A stretch of DNA of 34,993 bases, from positions 1 to 34,993 of the forward strand of contig JAGFZX010000034.1 of the NCBI GenBank assembly GCA_017889585.1, written 5' to 3'. Below, piece after piece: positions 32,370-34,993 of the stretch; position 1 is the stretch's first letter, and every line of letters starts with the position of its first letter. This stretch comes from Bacillota bacterium (lineage in GTDB: Bacteria; Bacillota; Negativicutes; DSM-13327). Position numbers and translations under genes: made by a program. The notes under the pieces were generated by a model. That model was not told the DNA's origin and ran no database searches. It saw only the letters and a list, made by a program, of their open reading frames with translations.

Positions 32370-33108
32370 TCAACAGATGAAGAATATATAATATTACCAA
32401 TAATACAGGCTGATGTATAAGATAGATCGCAAGGGAGTGTTGACCCAGCCAAGTAATACGTTGAAGGCAACGTACAGGCTGTAGACTGGTGAGGGCTTTT
32501 GGTTGCATATGTGGGACTTGGCATAAGCCAAGTCTTTTCTTATTAGAATATAACTTTTTCCCTAAAGTAATACCAAATAAAAACACTCCATACCAGGGAA
32601 AGAGGGGGTAATAGTCTAGAGAGATAAAGGTATTGGTTTTTAAGCCTATAGGAAACAGATAGGGATTGGTTATCACACCTTGGGAAAATAGTAGGCCAAC
32701 CATAATAACTCCCAAGCTTGCAGTAATTAACCAGGCAATTGGCAGTCTGCGCATAAAGTTGGCGGACAGTAAACTGATACCGAGAAAGTGTAAAATACCG
32801 AACCTAATATAACAGCTCTCATTATAGATATAAGTCACTGCAGTCAGTATCATAGCCCATATAAAGACCTTAATACCATGGCGTGTACTACTACGTCCTA
32901 GTGTGCTACTTACGCCACAAATAAGTATGAACAGTATAGCAGAAATTTTACCTTCAATATACCAAAAGCCCCTTAAATAGTCCAGGTTATATCCATAAAA
33001 ATCTTTTAAGTCTACAATGAGATGGAAGAGTATCATTATAATAATGGCAATACCACGGACAAAATCGATTTCCCAGATACGGTTGCTATTAGCAGTATGA
33101 AATTGCAT
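32344..33108 (-). CDS. DUF1624/HGSNAT-like membrane acyltransferase
   Basis: A 254-residue membrane protein with about seven hydrophobic segments. The opening RIWEIDFVRGIAIIIMILFH, with Asp, Arg-Gly and a His at the end of the first helix, is the signature of the DUF1624 (heparan-alpha-glucosaminide acetyltransferase catalytic-like) family. SLDYYPLFPWYGVFLFGITLG and LGQHSLAIYLIHQP follow, as in that group. Members are thought to move acyl groups across the membrane onto sugars. The substrate is unknown; an envelope glycan would fit the glycosyltransferases earlier in the window. Its 3' end overlaps the convergent cheX. Confidence 0.82.
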   Translation of the reverse strand: MQFHTANSNRIWEIDFVRGIAIIIMILFHLIVDLKDFYGYNLDYLRGFWYIEGKISAILFILICGVSSTLGRSSTRHGIKVFIWAMILTAVTYIYNESCYIRFGILHFLGISLLSANFMRRLPIAWLITASLGVIMVGLLFSQGVITNPYLFPIGLKTNTFISLDYYPLFPWYGVFLFGITLGKKLYSNKKRLGLCQVPHMQPKALTSLQPVRCLQRITWLGQHSLAIYLIHQPVLLVILYILHLLIIPIQHIL

Positions 33109-33224
33109 GAGAAGAGTCTCCTTATCAAAACATATAAACCAATTTTAACCAATATAGAGTTAAAAGGCAATGTTAGATGGAGATTAAATTAGAATATGTA
33201 CTAAAAAACGGAAAACCCTATTTT

Positions 33225-33321
33225 TAACACAAAGAAATAAAGCCGCTACGCGGACACAAAGACCACAAAGAAGCGCAAAGATATTAAAAAATCTTTGCGC
33301 TTCTTTGTGGCCTTTGTGTTT
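33225..33321. repeat. Palindromic intergenic repeat, copy C
   Basis: A perfect 20-bp stem (33263-33282 with 33291-33310) around an 8-base AT loop, flanked by an AAAGCCGCTACGCGGACA block and outer arms AACACAAAG/CTTTGTGTT. The order of blocks matches copy A at 17372-17470. Confidence 0.85.
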
Positions 33322-33384
33322 AACGTGGTTTACTCTCTGCGTCCTGTGCGGCAAAAAGCCTCCTTAAAGATAAGAACGATTTAC

Positions 33385-33723
33385 TTATTTTTTCACCACA
33401 ATCAGCATCATTTTAAAGTTCTCGGCAGCATCCACTCCGTGAGGAATATCAGTAGGCATAATAACAGTTTGACCCGTTCGGGCAATGATTTTTTCTCCGC
33501 CGATGGTGACTTCGGCTTCACCGTCTAAAATGTAAACCATAGCATCACCATGGGTAGAATGGGTACTGACGCCTTCACCTTTGGCAAAAGCAAAGAGTGT
33601 AAGTGACAGCCCTTCATTCTGTACTAGAGTGAGACTGACGACTCGTCCTTCTTGGTATTCAACTAGATTACCCATTTCTAAGGCTTTGCTGAATTCAATA
33701 TTTTTAATGAACTTCTTTTCCAT
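33385..33723 (-). CDS. Small cupin-domain protein
   Basis: A 112-residue single cupin. Motif 1 is GVSTHSTHGDAMVYILDGEA and motif 2 is PTDIPHGVDA; together they give the His, His, Asp (in place of the usual Glu) and His metal ligands. There is no signal peptide or DNA-binding domain. Such proteins bind metals and small ligands or act as isomerases or dioxygenases; no specific role can be given. The repeat at 33225-33321 lies just downstream, and no separate terminator is evident. Confidence 0.85.
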   Translation of the reverse strand: MEKKFIKNIEFSKALEMGNLVEYQEGRVVSLTLVQNEGLSLTLFAFAKGEGVSTHSTHGDAMVYILDGEAEVTIGGEKIIARTGQTVIMPTDIPHGVDAAENFKMMLIVVKK

Positions 33724-33882
33724 ACTATTACACGACCTTTCATATGTTTTAATCTAACTATATTGTACCTTTTAATATATCCTGTTTCAGTGATAGCAAT
33801 CACAATTATTATATTTTTCATAGTGTCATATTGTATTGTAGTTCATATACTATCATGTAATCTGTATTAGGAGGCAATGGGG

Positions 33883-33930
33883 CCTACAAAGCTTATAGTA
33901 GTTAGCTTTGTGGGTTATATTTATTTTTCC
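33883..33930 (+). terminator. Attenuator-like hairpin before asnB
   Basis: An 11-bp stem with one G-U pair (33883-33893 with 33904-33914) and a 10-base loop is followed by TTATATTTATTTTT. It sits 20 bases before the asnB start, where it would cut off transcription unless prevented. The leader upstream is short and lacks T-box motifs. Confidence 0.7.
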
Positions 33931-33949
33931 AAAGGAGATGGATGAAATC

Positions 33950-34993
33950 ATGTGTGGAATTGCAGGATGGATTAATTGGGGGAAAAATCTTGAGCAGGAG
34001 GGCCATATTCTAGCTGACGTGGTGGAAACATTAGCAGCCCGTGGTCCTGATGCATAAGGGATGTATTTTTCAACCCATGTAGCCCTTGGTCATCGCCGTT
34101 TGAGTGTCGTTGATCCCCAAAACGGTGCTCAGCCCATGATTAGGCATAAAGGAGAGCATCCCTGTGTAATTACATATAATGGGGAGCTTTATAATACGCC
34201 CGAATTACGACATGAATTAGAAGCCCGAGGATATAACTTTCGTACTAATTGCGATACAGAAGTGTTGTTAACTGCATATATGGAGTGGGGGCCTTCGTGT
34301 ACCGAACGGTTTAATGGCATTTTTGCTTTTGCCATTTGGGATGAAGTTGAGCAAACTTTGTTTCTTGCTCGTGATCGGATCGGGGTTAAACCTTTATTCT
34401 ATACAATAGGCGATAGTGGTTTTTTATTTGCATCAGAGCTTAAGGCCTTATTGGCGCATCCTGAGATTAAACCACAAGTTGATCGCGAGGGACTTGCTGA
34501 AATTTTTATTATTGGGCCTGCTCGTACTCCGGGACATGGTATATTTCGCGGCATATCTGAGCTGAAGCCAGGGCACAGTATGATCTATAGTCGTAAGGGG
34601 ATAATAATAAGTCAATATTGGGCTTTAAGTAGTATTCCTCATTCTGATGATTTTGATACTACAGTAGTTAAGGTGCGGGAGCTTTTAAAAGATACTGTTA
34701 GACGGCAATTGGTGGCTGATGTACCTGTCTGTACTTTATTGTCAGGAGGACTGGATTCTAGTGTGTTGACGGCACTAGCGTGTGATACGTATCAGAAAGA
34801 GGGACGTGGCCAGGTTCATACTTATTCGGTAGATTATCTTGATAATGATCTTTATTTCAAGGCCAGCAACTTTCAACCCAATGCTGATGCTCCCTGGGTG
34901 CGTCGTGTCTCTGATTTATTTGACACTTCTCATCATGATATACTTTTAGATACACCAGAACTAGCGGGCAGTTTGCCTGATGCTACTATTTCC
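33950..34993 (+). pseudogene. asnB: Asparagine synthetase (glutamine-hydrolysing), in-frame stop
   Basis: The reading frame starts MCGIAGW, giving the Cys2 nucleophile of the class II glutaminase domain, and continues to TLAARGPDA at codon 35. A TAA at 34055-34057 follows, where relatives have a sense codon (RGPDAEG or similar). The same frame then stays open to the window edge: ALGHRRLSVVDP, YNGELYN, DTEVLL, FAFAIWD and ARDRIGVKPLFY complete the glutaminase domain, and LLSGGLDSSVL is the synthetase ATP-binding loop. An ATG two codons past the stop could restart translation but would lack Cys2. One base change would explain the stop. It is either a pseudogene or a sequencing error; the 3' end is off the window. 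Confidence 0.85.

Noticed and set aside
34055..34057. Programmed recoding of the asnB stop
   Set aside because: The codon is TAA, not TGA or TAG, and no selenocysteine or pyrrolysine element or slippery sequence is seen; a mutation or sequencing error is simpler.

Overview
The window looks like chromosome of a low-GC, spore-forming diderm Firmicute of the Negativicutes, most like Pelosinus/Sporomusaceae. This is an inference from four things: strong AGGAGG-type ribosome binding sites, four riboswitch-type leaders, two genes with sporulation-like promoters, and LPS-modification-type glycosyltransferases (ArnC/ArnT-like) that only an outer-membrane organism would need. No RNA genes, phage or CRISPR were seen.

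Layout. 1-99: end of an IS256-type insertion sequence, with the start of its transposase. 125-2754 (minus): a HipA-like kinase between two probable small-beta-barrel proteins that share a sporulation-type promoter, then an ASCH-like protein. 2873-5141 (minus): a SAM-I riboswitch with terminator controlling an aminotransferase and a MetQ lipoprotein. 5181-8075 (plus): a leader resembling a variant ykkC-class riboswitch, then an MFS organic-acid transporter and a LarA-family racemase. 8130-9804 (plus): lysine riboswitch and lysA. 9871-13109 (minus): HD-GYP phosphodiesterase, amt and glnK. 13262-15047: a DtxR/MntR-type regulator convergent with mntH, which has a 16-bp palindrome upstream. 15177-21900 (plus): cobalamin riboswitch, cbiL, an exported CbiK chelatase, a BtuFCD-like transporter and an ABC-2 transporter. 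22024-23190 (minus): M20 amidohydrolase. 23462-29758 (plus): a lipid-linked glycosyltransferase, two ArnT-like transferases and a two-component system. 29829-30761: ZnuA-like lipoprotein whose ribosome binding site lies in a perfect hairpin. 31057-32369: CheY-CheX fusion and a second CheX. 32344-33723 (minus): acyltransferase-like membrane protein and cupin. 33950-end: asnB with an in-frame stop.

Much of the window is small-molecule-controlled metabolism and metal handling. Sulfur amino acids, lysine, cobalamin and one unidentified ligand each appear to be sensed by a leader RNA with a visible intrinsic terminator. Metal and nitrogen uptake (mntH, znuA-like, btu, amt/glnK) sit beside them. 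Palindromic repeats of a shared family occur in three intergenic gaps. The best candidates for new biology are the ykkC-like leader (5222-5400) in front of a transporter plus LarA pair, the paired sporulation-type promoters on the small-barrel proteins, and the ABC-2 exporter and exported cobaltochelatase grouped with B12 functions.
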